A DNA stretch of 64,000 nucleotides from Leptodactylus fallax (Eukaryota; Chordata; Amphibia; Anura; Leptodactylidae): positions 1,275,001 through 1,339,000 of the forward strand of contig CAMRHE010000462.1 in NCBI GenBank assembly GCA_947044405.1, read 5' to 3'. Under the pieces are notes generated by a model. That model had not been told where the DNA came from and made no database searches. It was given only the letters and a program-made list of their open reading frames with translations. Shown here one piece after another: positions 12,475 through 26,632 of the stretch (positions within the stretch are counted from its first letter, which is position 1; each line of letters starts with the position of its first letter). The position numbers and the translations under genes were made by a program.

Positions 12475-15400
12475 GGCCAAGTAAACATTTGCATCATTAT
12501 GATATTTAGAAAAGAATAAAAGTTTATACAAGAGCCCATAAGTTGTCACCCAGAGAAGCCTGCTTGTCGTCACATGTCTGTGTGGTGAACCTACTCGGCT
12601 TGATTATCCACTTCTGCATTCTACTTTCAAGAAGCAACAGCAATGAGATGCTCCAACACCCCGATAAAAAGTCACAGTGGATCAGATGGAATAAATGATA
12701 AAAGTCATATTCACAAGCCATCATAGTTAAGTGCTTGAAGTTTTCAAGAAATTATCAGTCCTTCCACATGGAGTTTATGAAATACTTACAAGAGATGAAG
12801 AATAAAATGACTTGTGGTCACATGCAAGCAGACAGATACCAGGAAGTGCATCATGGAGCTGCCCAATCAACTAGAATTTCACAATCTTACTTCTTTGGCC
12901 TAGTTTCCTGAACAGATGTCCACATAACCCCCCCCCCCCCATAAGATAAAAAAAAAAAACGCCCACTTGACACAGCATAAAATGTACAATAAATACACTT
13001 AAAACGTACTCGTTAAATATAGAAAAGCCAGACATACAACAATTTTGTCTCTAAATGATTTTAAATACATGAATCACTTTCCTTTACACATTCATACATA
13101 TGAAGGCTAACTATAAGAAACAACATAGCATCTTCATGAATTCACATTTTATCAACATAATTGTAAGCTATAAAGAAAGAAAGGTAAATGGAAACAATAT
13201 ATATTTATACATAGCCATGTGATAAATGATGTTTCAAGGGACCCCCATTCATTCACCTAACATTGAGCCGCCCAAGATTTTATATTTTCCCATTGGGAGG
13301 TTTAAGGGGGTTGAGGGATGTGGTACTGGGTGTACTACAGTACCTCATAAATTCTGGTAATTTTATTGTAAATTGATTTTGCTTAAATTTACTGAATCTA
13401 AAGCCATTAGAGTTTTATCCATGAATACTTCTGATCCCCTCCAAAATCATTTCTGTATAGGGTCTGCCCCCATACAATACGTGATCACATCATTTGCAGA
13501 CATACCAATTAAACAATGGACCCATGTATTGCTCTCAAATCCTGGTACTTGTAGCAGGATGACGTCATACACCTCAGCAATTTACTTCATTGGCAGTTGA
13601 TGATGTCAGAAGGCCAGGTATAGCCTGTTCACCAGAGGTTTGGAACAATGGTCTTACACTGCTGTTATTAATAAATGAATAAATGAATGATTTAGGTTGA
13701 CAGGTGCCTAGAGCTTCTCTAACCTCTGGCAGAGCATATTTGAGAAATATATGGGTGTATTAATAAATAATATAATAAATGTGGTAATAAATTCTACCTT
13801 TCCTATTAGAGCAATAATGTTAGCTGAGGTCTACTGAAATGCAGTGGAGAGCTGGTCACAGCCTGAAGACAGGGGAATGCACAAATATGCAAAACTGCAA
13901 GATATTGATCACCTAGAGCTCTGGGAAATCCTCCCCTGCTCTTTTCTTCCAAGCAATGATCTCATGGGCCATTCCATTGATTTCATTGCCATAGTGATTA
14001 CAATCTAGCTAATTTGTAAATACATTTCTCGAATGTGCTGCCCTCCAATTCTTCACCACCTTACATCACTACAGCATGGTTCACAGCAGTAGTCTTCAGA
14101 TTCAGTGTGGGGTGAAGCTCAGCAATGGACTTAATGTGTGTTATAGCCTACATATATCAGTATTAAAAATGAACACCGAACAAGATCTCAAAATATATTC
14201 CAGATTGAAAATGGGAGGCATTCACATAAACAGTAAACAGCCTTTGCTGACTCACTGTTCCCATTCTCCGTATTTGTTTCCAGGTGGCGGTGCAGCTAGT
14301 GACTCATCCGAATTTGCTGCCTCATATCCAGCATCAGTGTTTGCTTGCTGATGAAATTCTTACATTGTTTTCTCCTTCGTATGGCAGTGATCTGTGAAAG
14401 TAGATATTTACACATACACATATACCTATGGTAAAGCTGTTATACATGTTGTACATGCTAATATACACCCTTGGACAAGCTGCTCATAGAGACCACTGTG
14501 TTAATGTACACTCATGGAATGGAAAATGCAGAGGACAATGGTCCATTTTGCATCTGTTCACATCTCCATTTGTGTCTCCATGTTTGAGCTCCATTTTAGA
14601 AGCAAAACAATGCAAATGATGGCAATTCCAGATCCATCACATGATGAACACCCACAGCGTCCACTGACCCCAATGATTATAATCCATAGGTTTTGTACTG
14701 CCACCACTGTCCTGTTCCTCCTATCAGCACTGTCTGTCCATTCACCACTCTTGCATACATCCATCGCCCTGCTCACTAGCAGCACCAGTAGGGTGCATGT
14801 GCCGCATACACCCTTGGTGCTTCACATCATTGTCTCTTGGTCCACTGTGTCAGCTGCTGCCAATACCAGGACCACCTCAGGAGCTTCCCCAGAGCAAAAT
14901 CCTGAAAAAGAATACCAGGGAGGCTGCTTAGACAATTCCCTTAAAGGTGGCCCAAACTCAAATTTGATATCACAGTGGATCTACAACACACTGACTGTGA
15001 TACCAACATGGTGTCCATCATTTTACCGGACAAAATAGTGCAGCATGCTACTCTATTTTTCCCACATTTATGACTGAATCTATAGCAGATGTTCCTGATG
15101 GGACTACCGATGCAGATATGAACACATCCCAAGATGACAAGTGTAGTGCATTGTAAATTGTGTCCTGGACCTCATGATCTAGGTAAGGTGCCCATGGAGG
15201 ACTTGTTACATTCACTATATAGACCAGTGAAGACTACACAGCACTCTCAAATGGTTGCATTTCAGTTCGAGATCTTATTAAATCACACAGATCCAGGCTC
15301 AAGCGCAAAAAAAAAATAAAAAAAATCACATAACAAAGGTTATTACTATTACCTTTGATCAATTTAATTCATTATAGACCCCTTAAAGGCTGCAATGTGA

Positions 15401-18330
15401 CCATGTTTTGTTGTCCACATTACACCTCAAAACAGCCAAACCCCCTCTGAACCAAACTTACAGCACCACATCTTTCAGAAGAACTGTGTGGGGCCAGGAT
15501 GTCACATCCAGAACACAGTTTACCTGTTAAACATATATACAATACAATGTCTGCTTTGTCGATTCATCAAGTAGTAGAATCTGTATTGTACTAAACTATG
15601 GTTAATATTCTCTCTGCATAATACTTGCATTAATTAATTTTCATAGAAAAAACATAAATATAAGTATAAGCTCTAAAGAATGCCTTACTATTCTATACAT
15701 TCTCATATTTAAGCATGGATATAGTTACATAGCAAATACCCACCATGCAGACATTAAAACAGATGCGATCAGCAACAGTCAGTATAAAACTGAGGGCACA
15801 GACCAATTGGGTATAGTGATACATGTCTTTGGAGAGTCCCTGAACAAAGATATCTGTAGTTGTTTAGTATCACAAGATATATTCTACCAGGAAGAGGACT
15901 GGAAGTTGAAATGAAGCCTTCCATTCTGAAGGAATACGGGACTAACCCTTACAGTAGGACAGAACATCCCGACCTTTGTGTATGATACATTAAACCTCCT
16001 TAGTATAAAGAATCCGTTTCCAAGGCTGTATATGGCCCAAAAATGTATTTTAGTTTTGTGGCAAGGGTGCAATGCAGATGAGGCCATTTCCTGAGGTTGG
16101 TATGAGCAAGCCTTGAGAACAAGGGTCTTTCGGAGAAGTCTAGTATAAGTTACTGAACTGGCATGTCTCAATTCGTATCTGAACAATAGGCGCTATGCTG
16201 CTGCAGTTCAGTGTGTATATGTTGAATGCCGCCTTTGTTTCCTAGTCCTATATAGGTCAGATAGACAGTCCATTTCAGTGTCTTTGCTGTGCTCACGAAT
16301 GGCCCCTTCCCTAGAAATCACTCCACTGGAACAGCACAGCAGCGGTAATAGCAAACCACACTATTCTTTTTTATCCCCCGGAGAACTGATCTCAAAGAGA
16401 AAGAATGACGCACATCAAACCTCTTCACATCCAAGCAAAGGCCATTCAGAACCACACATGTAGAATGAGCAAGACCAATAATTCTTTCATCTACAAGCAC
16501 AGTAATATTCTCTCCCAGGACCTGGCGCATATCATCATAATGTCTATTATGTTTTCTTTTCTAGATGGTCGGTTGCAATAAAGTCTTGTTCTTTGCCGTC
16601 CATAATTGATAACATGAACCGGAGTCCAACTAACCTGCTCACGAGGTTCAGATATGAACCACAGGCACAGTGCTTTTTCAATAGACCAGTTATTTCCTTT
16701 CAGAAGGTCAGCACACAGCTGTTAACTCAGCAACCTGCCTATGTATTTAGGATTTGTGCATTTACCTTATTTTTAAGGGAAAATTGGGGGCATTAATCTT
16801 GATTGCTGTGTCTGTGAGCGCGGCATATAATTGTATCGTCCAGCAGAGACGGTAAATGTAGTTCTGTTAAATCTTCAGAATAGTTATATTAGTAATATAA
16901 TATTTGGTGAAGGTTTGAATGGCTGTAAAATGTAAGAGTCTCACTAGCAGACAGATTTGCAATTGTTAGAGCGTGTTTGGTTATAGTATACTATAACTCT
17001 TTTGTGTATTTTGCATATTATGTTATATTGACAAATGTGGATACAATCTATGGGTATAAATCACTGCTGTGGGTGAAAACAAACAGCAGTTTTTCACTGG
17101 AGATCCAGAACCAGACCACCGTAACCCATTCCAATAAATTAGCAGCTATTCAACCTTCAGTCCAACCCCCAGACATGTAGGTGGATGATGTGCTTCTATT
17201 GTTTATTGGGCAGGTTAGTGGAGCAACATTAATTTAGCATTCAGCAATATTATGACAACTTTTTAGGTCCCTAAGCAGGGACATAGCTACAGTGCATGCA
17301 GAGGTAGCAACTGCTATTGGCCTGGGCCAAAAGGACTCTCTACAACATAATAAGGCACCATTATAGTTAGGACTCTCTACAACATAAGACACCATTATAG
17401 ATAGCACATGGTATGTGGCTTTCCCATTTCAAATTTATATTTGGGCCCAGGAGCTTTAAGTTACACCTCAATCCCTAAATTACTATTTGTACCTTATGCC
17501 CTACAAAAGATTTTAACTGATAATTAGATATTTTAAAGAAATATTTGGCTATTTAGTTGGATCTTCAAGAAGTAGGAAATAAATACCTGGAGATCACTCA
17601 ATCGTATCTGAATAAATAATATATAAAATAAGTTTATGTATAAATGGATTCTATTCAGTAAATACAAAGTAAAGAACACACAACAATATTCTATATAGTG
17701 GGCAGAATGCTGTACCTTAGTAATGTCCTAGTTTGAGCAAGAATATGATTCGCATCCAAAACGGCTGTTGACAAGTAACTTTCTGCGTTTCTTTTGTGCA
17801 TTATGTTTTTGTTAAAGACAAGAATCAAGTGGTGAGTACATTGTTGCCTGGAATATTGTTCACTTTCATTTATAAATAATTCCTGGCTAGTTGAGCTAGT
17901 TGTAATCCTCCTCTTTTAGGATGACTGTAGACTCTTCAGTGAAGTTGGGGGTCCGCATGCTTGCCAAGGCTGCACCCGGACTTGCCATTGTTGAAAGTGG
18001 CTAGTCCAGGTGCAGCCCAGCAATTAGCAGTAATCCATATACAGACCTGCGGCTCAGCTGAAGCGTGTACAGGTACCCTAATAGCCTCACATTATAATAC
18101 ATATTAACCTGTTGCCCTCAGGCCTTGTTGAGTTACCATCTTAGATTTAAAGAGTACCTGAGTTTTTATCAATAGTTGTACATTGTGCAGGGTCTCTGAC
18201 TGTATAAGCCTTCTTATATGATGCCCTATCAGTTTTTCTAATGCTAATAGACCCATTATGGCTGCAGCACATTGTGCATTTCTTTCTGAGGCAGTGGCAT
18301 GTATATTACAGTGTACTCTTCCCCCAATCT
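12475..18330. other. Intron stretch, mostly unclassified
   Basis: It includes poly-C and poly-A tracts near 12930-12960 and the repeat at 17275. A 174-codon frame (14514-15038) is Ser/Thr/His-rich with no domain I recognise. Confidence 0.5.
17275..17475. repeat. Short hAT-like repeat
   Basis: CAGGGACATAGCTACAGTGC at the left and GGGCCCAGGAGCTTTAAGTT with ACACCTCAATCCC at the right look like decayed, inverse hAT ends. A 39-bp stretch (GGACTCTCTACAACATAA...CACCATTATAG) is duplicated between them. Confidence 0.45.
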
Positions 18331-18877
18331 ATTAGTAATACAGAAGTTATTCTGACAGAAGTAACAATAACATGGCAAACACGTAGCTTAGAAAAGCCTA
18401 AGTGAGCATAATATAGGAGATCCAGGGATACTGGACTCCATATCCAGATTATAATGCAGCTAAATAGATCCCTGACACAGAAAAAGAGAAGTCTGAGCAC
18501 AGTCTGCTGTCTATGACTAACATCCCATCAGGAATAGCACAAGATGCTAGTCAGATGTAGATAAACACTTCTTCCACCTACTGTGAGCTCTGATAGTTTG
18601 CAGAGCACAGAGCAGAGGCTGTGAAGAGAGACCTGCCCCTCTCATCTCAACCTGTGTTCTATCTTGAGCCTGATGGTTTCTAAAGATGAACCTTCCATAG
18701 TAGCAGGGAGTGAACAACAAATTAGCAAAGAAGGAGACACCTAGTGGCAGGAACTTTAGAGAGGTTTTTCAAGCAGAAAAGAGCATCATTTTTAAATAAA
18801 GTACAGTACATTTTGGTCTAGAATCACATGTTCTGTTAATTCAGACTAAGTTGTCTGAAAAGTAAGTGACCATTTAA
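18331..18877 (+). repeat. Unclassified ~550-600 bp repeat, copy 1
   Basis: Blocks shared with copies at 43221 and 60849 include AATGGCAAAC-like, AGAAAAGCCTAAGTGA, ATATAGGAGATCCAGG, GAGACACCTAGTGGCAGG and TTAGTTGTCTGAAAAG near the end. There is no open frame or obvious inverted terminal repeat, so the class is unknown. Confidence 0.7.
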
Positions 18878-19559
18878 GACACAAATTTTTGACTAAATTA
18901 AAAAAGTGAGGTACAGCATTAACAAACGAAGACATGGTCAAACTCGGGGGTAAAATTGGCCATACACTTTTAATAGTTGTCAACAGCTATTGCTTCCAAC
19001 TTCCCCATTCACATGTGGAGACGGGGGTAAATTGCTGGCCGACATTTCTGGTGGCAGCTTCTCTCCCATGAAACTAATGGGCATGAGGCGTGTTAAAATT
19101 CAACAATCCCAATATTTCTTTCCTCCATACCGTCAGACAGAGTCAGGACTCCCACATAAGTTAGTCAGCCAGTTCTCTGGAAAATGGTGGGATTAGCCAA
19201 TGTTACTCTTATGTGTATGGCCACCTTTCCATTTAGTCTTTTACATGTTAGTTTTAATCAATTTAAGTAATAGATACCCTGATAGACTTACACACATATA
19301 ATATCCATATAAATAGTTTCTGATGTTTTTTGTTGCCAAATTTGGCATTGGACAGAATTGGAAAGAAATCTTATATAAGGCTTCTTTGTGGAAGATATAT
19401 ATTGTTTGGATATGGCTTAAGTCTGATGTCACCAGAATAACCAGGTGCATATGGTGACACAATGGTTATTTCCTGAGATGAAGCAGGTAGGTAGACTTCC
19501 CACAGTATACCATATGGTCAGGTAAAACACACTGAATAGACCCGGCAAGGTGTGGAGCA

Positions 19560-19870
19560 TGATGTCACTTCACACCACGTCCAGGAGCTTACTGTTTTCT
19601 GCTGTTGTTTTCTTGTAGCTTGGCTGCAGCAAGGGGCCTCCTTTTGGCAGCAGGGTGATGTTTTGTCTATAAATGGAAGCTATTGGCTTTATTCCCAGTT
19701 TGAGTAGCAGCACGACTCGTGTGCAGTTTCTACATTAACCCCAGGTCAGCCGATGCATTCTTGAAACGTTGCAGTCTGGTTGCACAACATTAAGACAATG
19801 TTGTAATTATCCGTCGAACTGCTTGTAGACCGTCAGAAAAGATCATACTGTACCCTTAGCAGCAGCAGCG
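19560..19870. promoter_or_regulatory. Candidate conserved non-coding element
   Basis: This is a repeat-free intronic stretch with a varied base order (CTATAAATGGAAGCTATTGG, GGCTTTATTCCCAG, ACAATGTTGTAATTATCC). It is suggestive of constraint but unproven. Confidence 0.2.
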
Positions 19871-21217
19871 TATCTAATTGGGGATAGTTAAAGGAGTTAT
19901 TGGTTCTGGATGTACAAGGAGAAATAAGAGACAAAGGAGCTTTCTCAGTCCCCAGGAATATTGATATACCAACTATTCAGTAGTAGGGTCGCCCACATAA
20001 ATTTATATTTTTACAAGCTTACATTGGTTCAAACTTGTAGGTGCAGGAACGTTCAGGAATCCAAACTAACCACATTTTAATCAGATCCCATTTCAATGAA
20101 TTAGGGAACATCCATTATTTTGGCAGTAGGTATTATATTGGTCTTATATGAATTCTACAGACTGCTACAAATAGTAGCCTCTCGATGGATGGAGAAAAAT
20201 ACCTGAATATTTTCGGTTTACTTTTAGGGAAGTGGGACAGCTGTTTGTATTCTTTCCTAAATATTCCCACAAAACTGCTTAATAGTATCTGAATTTAAAG
20301 GAGATTTTGCCCTTCATGCATTATTTCATCTTTGCTACCTGGAAGTTAAAACAGTTTCTCATTGAGACAACCCATTCTCTAGAAACAACCGCTCTTTCTA
20401 CTGATCCGGCTCATGCCAGAAAGGGAAACTCCGGCCAGCAATGCATTTCCCATGCAGTGGCTGGATTAAGGGAATTGCAGAATTACATGCTAAACATTCT
20501 AGTAAGTGGCAGACCATGTATATGGTCAGGAGGATTTCCTGACTGATACATTTGGCTGATAATATTGTAAAGGCCTATAGTGGCATCCATTTTTCTACGC
20601 TCCCATTGTAACAGAAAAGCATAATGAACAGTATTCTTATTTATACTGAGTGCCTCTATATGAAATAGTGCACTTGCTTCTCCATTCCATATGGCGGAAA
20701 AAGTATAGTGAAATATACTGGCCCGATAGAGAACAAAGGGACATTCTTTTGGCCTCCATCGTGTAAATGGGATCCTATGAACACATTTGAGAAATGTATT
20801 GGGAGCTTTCCTGGTGCATATGGAAAACTTACACTGCAAACACAACATGAAACCTGGATGCAGCAGATCTGACACAGACATGTTTACTTAGTAGCTTTTC
20901 TCTCTGGCTCATGGAGGTAGGTTACAATGGAACAACCCCTAGTGTATTAAAAAGAGCTGCATCCACTTGCTGAAGGCATCAGCAGCACCACTAGAAAAAA
21001 TGTTAGGTTACTGTAAGCAGTTGACTATTAAAGCAATTACAGGATTTGTCTCAGATTTTGACTTTTTCTTCAAACCACTTGTACCTGTAAGACATAGGGA
21101 AAAAAAGAGTTTCTTATACTTACCATTGGTAATTCACTGCTTGTCCCCTGACAGCAGCCGCTTGACAACATGACTACATAATACTAAGACACTATGGTAG
21201 CAGAAAACTTTATAAAG

Positions 21218-21270
21218 TGTTGCGGAATATGTTGGCACTATATAAATAAAATGTATTATTATTATTACTT
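21218..21270. repeat. SINE/LINE 3' tail fragment
   Basis: TGTTGCGGAATATGTTGGCA then CTATATAAATAAAATG and (ATT)n is the inverse of the GCGCCAACATATTCCG tail. Confidence 0.55.
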
Positions 21271-21873
21271 TAAAATAAACATGTGGTGCAGATTTACCAA
21301 TGAAAATGTGGCAAAAAACTGATGTACCTGCCTTACACTATGTTTATTAACTGTTTTAAAAACTTTATATGCCCTGTTCGACAAGGGGCAGAACTTAAAG
21401 GGGTTTTACATCTTTTTCATACTGATGACCAATCCACAGGATAAGTAATCAGTATTTGACTGGCTGAAGGTGGAAGTAATAGGTGCAGAACTGCAGCCCC
21501 CTTCCACTGTATAGTGGTGGTTTTGGGGTACTGCTGTTCTCTACCTTTTACTTCAGTAGGAGCCTTTTACTTGATCTCTATAGCTTCTGGCATCTCCAGA
21601 CAGTTGGATCAGCTGATTGTTGAAGGATTTGTCACTGATCAAGTACTGATGCGGAAACGCAGAATTTTTTGATACAGATTTTGTTGTGATTTTTATGAGC
21701 CAAACCTAGTAGTGGCTACTGAAGGAATCGGAAATATCTAGGAAGACCTTATACTTCTCCCTTCTGCTCAATCCACTTCTGACTGAAAACAGGTGGAGAT
21801 TAGGATGCTACAGCTTGTGCCAACAATTTGGCATATTTTTTGTTGGAAACTAAGCCCATTTAGAACATGCAAT

Positions 21874-22213
21874 CTAAGGCCGGGGCCCCACGTGGTGTAA
21901 ACGCCGTGGTTTGGTCGCGGCGGAAACGCCACGGCAAAAACCACAGCGTTTTACAGTCACTGCAAAGGGGGTGTGATTATAGCAAATCCCATCCACACAT
22001 TGCAGAAAAATATGAGCAGCGGAAAAGCTGCGATTTCCAAAACCGTTGCGGTTTTTGAAATCACAACATGTCAATTATACCTACGGAAACACTGGCGGTT
22101 TTCCAATAGGTGACTTTCCGTGAAAAACGCTACAGGAAAGAACATGATGCATTGCGATTTTTCCCGCACCGTTTTTTTTTTTGTTGAGGCCCACTACTTG
22201 GGGCCTTAGCCTA
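21874..22213. repeat. GGGGCCCCACGTGG-family repeat, copy 2
   Basis: It runs from CTAAGGCCGGGGCCCCACG to CTTGGGGCCTTAGCCTAA, with the shared blocks GGCGGAAACGCCACGG, GCGTTTTACAGTCACTGC and AAATCCCATCCACACATTGC. An internal near-palindrome of the form CAAAACCG/CGGTTTTTG lies at about 22036. Confidence 0.78.
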
Positions 22214-25200
22214 AAGGTGAACCAGATATATCATATAACATCAGCCTCTGTGATAAATAAGCCACAATCTTGTTCAGTTTTTTAACCTTATAGTATACAT
22301 ACTGTCAGTGTGTGCAACCTCTGAACTATCATCCTCATAATTACACAGAATTAGATTATTAGTTAGTGGATAACATTTGATATATTCCTGCATTTTGGGG
22401 ATTCGGTACTGTGTGTCTTTTTTACTCCTTTCTGTCATTTAATGGCACATACAGGGTGTGAGTGTTTCTCTGCGGACACCACTGCGAGATGAATTCTTGT
22501 GTCTTTTGTCGACATCTTTCTGTGGTTTGAGGTTTAACAGTCCTCTTATGAAGTCAGTTTCTGGTAGGGATTATAGGATAAACATAATTTTGAGAGATAT
22601 GCTCTATAGGGATTGTGAAGATTGCTAACACGAGCAGAGGGAAGTGTGTGATGACAGCAGATACATTGCTGGATAGTGAGAACAGTGTGAAGTAAGGGCG
22701 ACCATTGCTATATGATGGAATATGAGAAAGTGCGAGTTTTGAGAAAGATAAATCTGCTGCTAGATGCAAAATGCTGTCAATGAAATAAGTGGTGAAGTAT
22801 AAAATACATATATGTGTACGTCATATAAAGTGCACTGGGCAAAACTCAGAAAGGAATTTTTAGTAAAATGTTTACCTAGTGCAGGGCTAGTGACTGTTGC
22901 CTGGGGGGGCAAACAGAAAAAGAGAACAAGAGTACTGTCAGACTGGACGTCTATTCACATATATGTATACTCTGTCTCCAGCTCTCTAGTACAGATTCTA
23001 CAGAATAGAAACCTATAAAGAATGGTTTTAAAGGCTTTGTATCATTAAAGACACTTATCCTCCATCCGCATGATAGGGAATAAGAGTCCCACCGCTTGGG
23101 ATCTGACCGCCTGGTCCTCCAGTGATGAGAACAAGGGAATAAAAGTCGTCCATGCTTCCTCTATGTAAATGAAGTGCCAGTGTACTTGCGTGACTGGCTC
23201 TCCATTCACTGCTATGGTGATGCCAGGGCCGCCAGAGATTACAGTCCCAGCATCCATATAGCAATGAATTGCTATTATGTTAGGGAATGACTGGTGAACA
23301 TTTTTGTAATATACTTAATTAACCTATCTAACTTCCTTTTAATAGAAATCAGGCTCTAAAATTCTCCCTAGCAACCCTCTAACTGAGCTGTTACAAGGGA
23401 ACATCTGTACACATTTGTATTGCCAGTATGTACAGCTGAAGCATTTGCCAAAGGTTGGATGGTCACTTCAAATGGCTGTATTTCCATTTTTATACCACAT
23501 GAAAATAGTTCTGATTCTCAGCTTTTATGTCCTACCAAGATTGAAGTACTAGCTATAAAATAATCTGAGATATCACTAGTTAAAAACACAGTAGGGAATT
23601 TGAGTTTTATATGCAACAATTCCTGTGGCATGTAAAAATCCCATTCCCAACTGTGTTTTTAACTAAAGATATCTCTAGTTCTTTCATGTGATACGAGATC
23701 AATTTTTAGATGATACATACTTGCATTGAGTACAGATGTGTAGGACAGTCACTCCCTGACAATGCTTAGTTAGAACATTGCTAGTGGGAACTTTACAGCC
23801 TCTTTTCTATTAAAACAAAGTTAGATAAGTTCATTAAGTATATTACAAAAAATTGCACCAAACACCCCTGATACAAAGCAAAAAATAAAATAAAATGTGA
23901 CCCAAAATTACTGACTTATCCTTAGTAAATTGGTGGGGGTCCAATTGCTGGGATGCCCCACCTTTCAGTTGTTCTTTGCACAGTGTACAGAGCCATAAGC
24001 AGACAGCTGGCTGCATAAACTGTGCAGTAGGTGTGCCAGGCTCAGTTGCTCAGTCCCTCTGCCTGCACCCTCATGTACACAGGTGGCGGAGAGATTCCTG
24101 CTATTGAACAGGCCAGCCAAACACAATCATCACGGTAAATGCAGAGTCTTCTCAATTTTGACAAGCACTTCTTTCCAATACAGAACGGCATGATAATCTT
24201 GATTTTCACAAGACTAGAACTAGAAAAGTGTAGAGACGCAAATAAGAGATTCCTCAGAGACAAGTGATAATAGAATATTTTGTATTAGCATTTTATATTA
24301 ACCTTTCTGCCTAGAGACTCGGCTCACTGTATTTGTGCCAAACTTGGCATAGTTGTCTTTTGAGTCTCTAGGAACAATGGGCACATTATAGTGGCAACCA
24401 TATTGAGGGTCATTCATAATCAGGAAATAGTTAAATAGATTTTTTTTTCTTAACTTTAGGTAAATATTTTCTTTAAACCATTAATATATTGATTTAGATG
24501 TTGTATATTAGAATATGTTCTACATCATTAATTGTGAACAATGCAATGGATTTATAGGACCGTGATTGTAAGAAGCCAACGCTAAACTGAAAACACCAAA
24601 TTATTTTATGTGACCTGACATAAGACTGGTCATTCTTGTCGCTGATCATTATCCGGCAGCTTTACCAAAACACTCTAAAAGGGTTCAGGCCAATCCACTT
24701 AGTAAGGATGTTCTTAAACCCTCCATTATTAACATGACTGAGCTTCTGCTTCTTCAGTGTCAGCCCCTTATTTACCTTGGCTGTGAAACATGTTGTTCTG
24801 CCTTTGTATTGTTAAGTCTGTGTGCTGTCGCGGAAGAGCTGCTGACCCCTCCTTATCCCCCTCTTTCCTCTTCTGATCTATCTATCCCCCACTCCCCCTC
24901 CCAGCACAATGACACTATCATAGAGCCCTCTCTGCTATGAGCACTCTCTTCCTCCCCTCCCCTTCCTTCCTCACCACAGATAGCAGCAGGCAGGGTGCTG
25001 TTGTGGCTATTTTACTGTGGATGGGATCATTATTAGCGGGTGCTGTGCCGGATTTAGCATGGAGACGTCATGCAATAAACAGCAGGCCCATATCCACATA
25101 ATTAAACAAAGCATTAGCTTATATATAAGGCTTGCTAGGCGGTATTCAGTTCATGCATGTTACATGATGTAGAATATTCGATAATAAAAAGTCCTTAACC

Positions 25201-25515
25201 CTTTATGGAAGGCACAGAGACTCTGTAAGTTACAGCAGATAACATTTTTATTTAAGTATAAAAGTCTAATTCTATGTAAAATTCAGAAATTACTGATCAC
25301 ATTGTCCAAAATGCCATTCTCAATGTCACAGAGCCCTGTGCATGGAGCTTGTACATCAGTGCAAGAGGCCATGCGACTCCTTAGTGCCGAGTCATATGAT
25401 CTTTGTGCTACAGTACAGGCTTTGTCGGGTACCATATGTATTGAGGGACTTTCCAATTAAACCATTGTTCTATTGGAGAATACCATATCTAATATAGCAT
25501 GCCATTATTGTTTTA
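22214..25515. other. Intron stretch, mostly unclassified
   Basis: It holds the repeat at 23045 and a C/T-rich stretch (24835-24980). Two inverse-like segments near 23570 and 23650 (GATATCACTAGTTAAAAACA and AACTAAAGATATCTCTAG) suggest a decayed fold-back. Confidence 0.45.
23045..23260. repeat. Dispersed repeat related to 8150-8440
   Basis: It shares CTCCATTCACTGCTATGG-like and CCAGAGATTACAGTCCCAG blocks and the GACACTTATCC start. Boundaries are not defined. Confidence 0.4.
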
Positions 25516-25742
25516 CTTGTATAGCGCCAACATATACTGCAGCGCTTTACAGACATTGTAAAGTGCTGTCCCATATAGGGCTCACAATCTACATTACCTA
25601 TCAGTTTTGAGTGTGGGAAAAAATCCATAGAAACAAGGAGAACATACAAATTCCCTCCAGATATTGTCCTTGGTCAGATTCAAACCTAGGACTCCAGCAC
25701 TGCAAGGCAACAGTGCTAACCACTGAGCCATTGTGTTGCCCA
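25516..25742 (-). mobile_element. tRNA-derived SINE
   Basis: On the minus strand the head shows a pol III A-box-like TGGCTCAGTGGTTAGCACTG and a B-box-like GGTTTGAATCTGACC, spaced as in a tRNA. The body includes AACATACAAATTCCCTCCAG in plus orientation, and the 3' tail is TATAGCGCCAACATATACTG. The same tail recurs at 54843, 31870 and 21225. The tail with AAT-type microsatellites suggests a partner LINE of the L2/CR1 kind (inference). Confidence 0.75.
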
Positions 25743-25865
25743 TGCTGCTATGATATTCTTTCTTTAGGACTTGTATGTAATCCTACAGAAATAAATTCTG
25801 GAGGTGTCCTTATGAAATCAAAGGTATACTGAAGTACAGTGAAGGCACCATGCATTTTCGTGGGA

Positions 25866-26040
25866 GCTAGTTGTCCATTAGTTAATAGAACTGCCCACTC
25901 TACTCTTGAGTCCATCAAAACAAAAAGGGGAAGCATATGAATTTACAATCCAAAGAAGATTATGTGGTATTTATCTCATTTTGGCTCCATCCTAAGCCTT
26001 TCTTTAGTTTGGGAAAGGCTCAAGATGAAGCCTTTCTGTT
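25866..26040. repeat. Dispersed repeat, second copy
   Basis: TAGTTAATAGAACTGCCCAC, CATTTTGGCTCCATCCTAAG and CTTTAGTTTGGGAAAGGCTC are shared with 28790-28940. Confidence 0.5.
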
Positions 26041-26632
26041 CCTTTTAGTTCTGCTGTGGAAATCTTCGAGGAAGTGATCCATCCTTATGGTAACATGAAT
26101 TGAGGCCTTATTGCTTCATTTTGTGAAAAGTGCTTTATCCAACTTTAGTGAGCTTAAGGGTCCTAGAGGCTGAGATATGCGGAGTTGTGAGATGTGGTAC
26201 TACCACTATAGGGGTACTGGTCATGGTTAGATTTTCAGTGACTAAATAGTTATTAATAGGGATCCTAGCATAATAAAAATACACACCCTTACTGAATCTT
26301 ACACCAGACCATTGGTCTTCTCCTGGTGTCTTGACACACAAATGCCTCGAGATGCCAGTGATTGGTTGAGCGGGTAATTCTAGGTATTTTCTGTGTCTTA
26401 AGAGACACCAGGAATTAGAGCCCAGGACCAGATGGTTGCAGCAGTGGACCCGTGTAGGAATGGGCAGGTAAGGTTGAGTACCATTTTTTATGTTTGGACT
26501 ACTTTTCTGAGCATTGTTAAATACAGTATATTTTAAATTAGCTGGAAAACCCCTTGAAGAAGTAAAAAAAATATCAGGGACAGAAAATAACCTGCCCTTC
26601 AGAATGTGGACAATGGCTAAAAGCTTCTTGTA

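Noticed and set aside
14514..15038. 174-codon open frame
   Set aside because: Low-complexity Ser/Thr/His composition, no known domain, no splice context joining MAML3, and it lies in an intron.
24730..25000. Possible alternative promoter or exon in the C/T-rich stretch
   Set aside because: No clear splice donor joining the MAML3 frame, no CpG enrichment and no core promoter motif.
25660..25742. Possible tRNA gene on the minus strand (A- and B-box-like motifs)
   Set aside because: No cloverleaf with matched acceptor stem is evident, and the sequence continues into a SINE body and tail.
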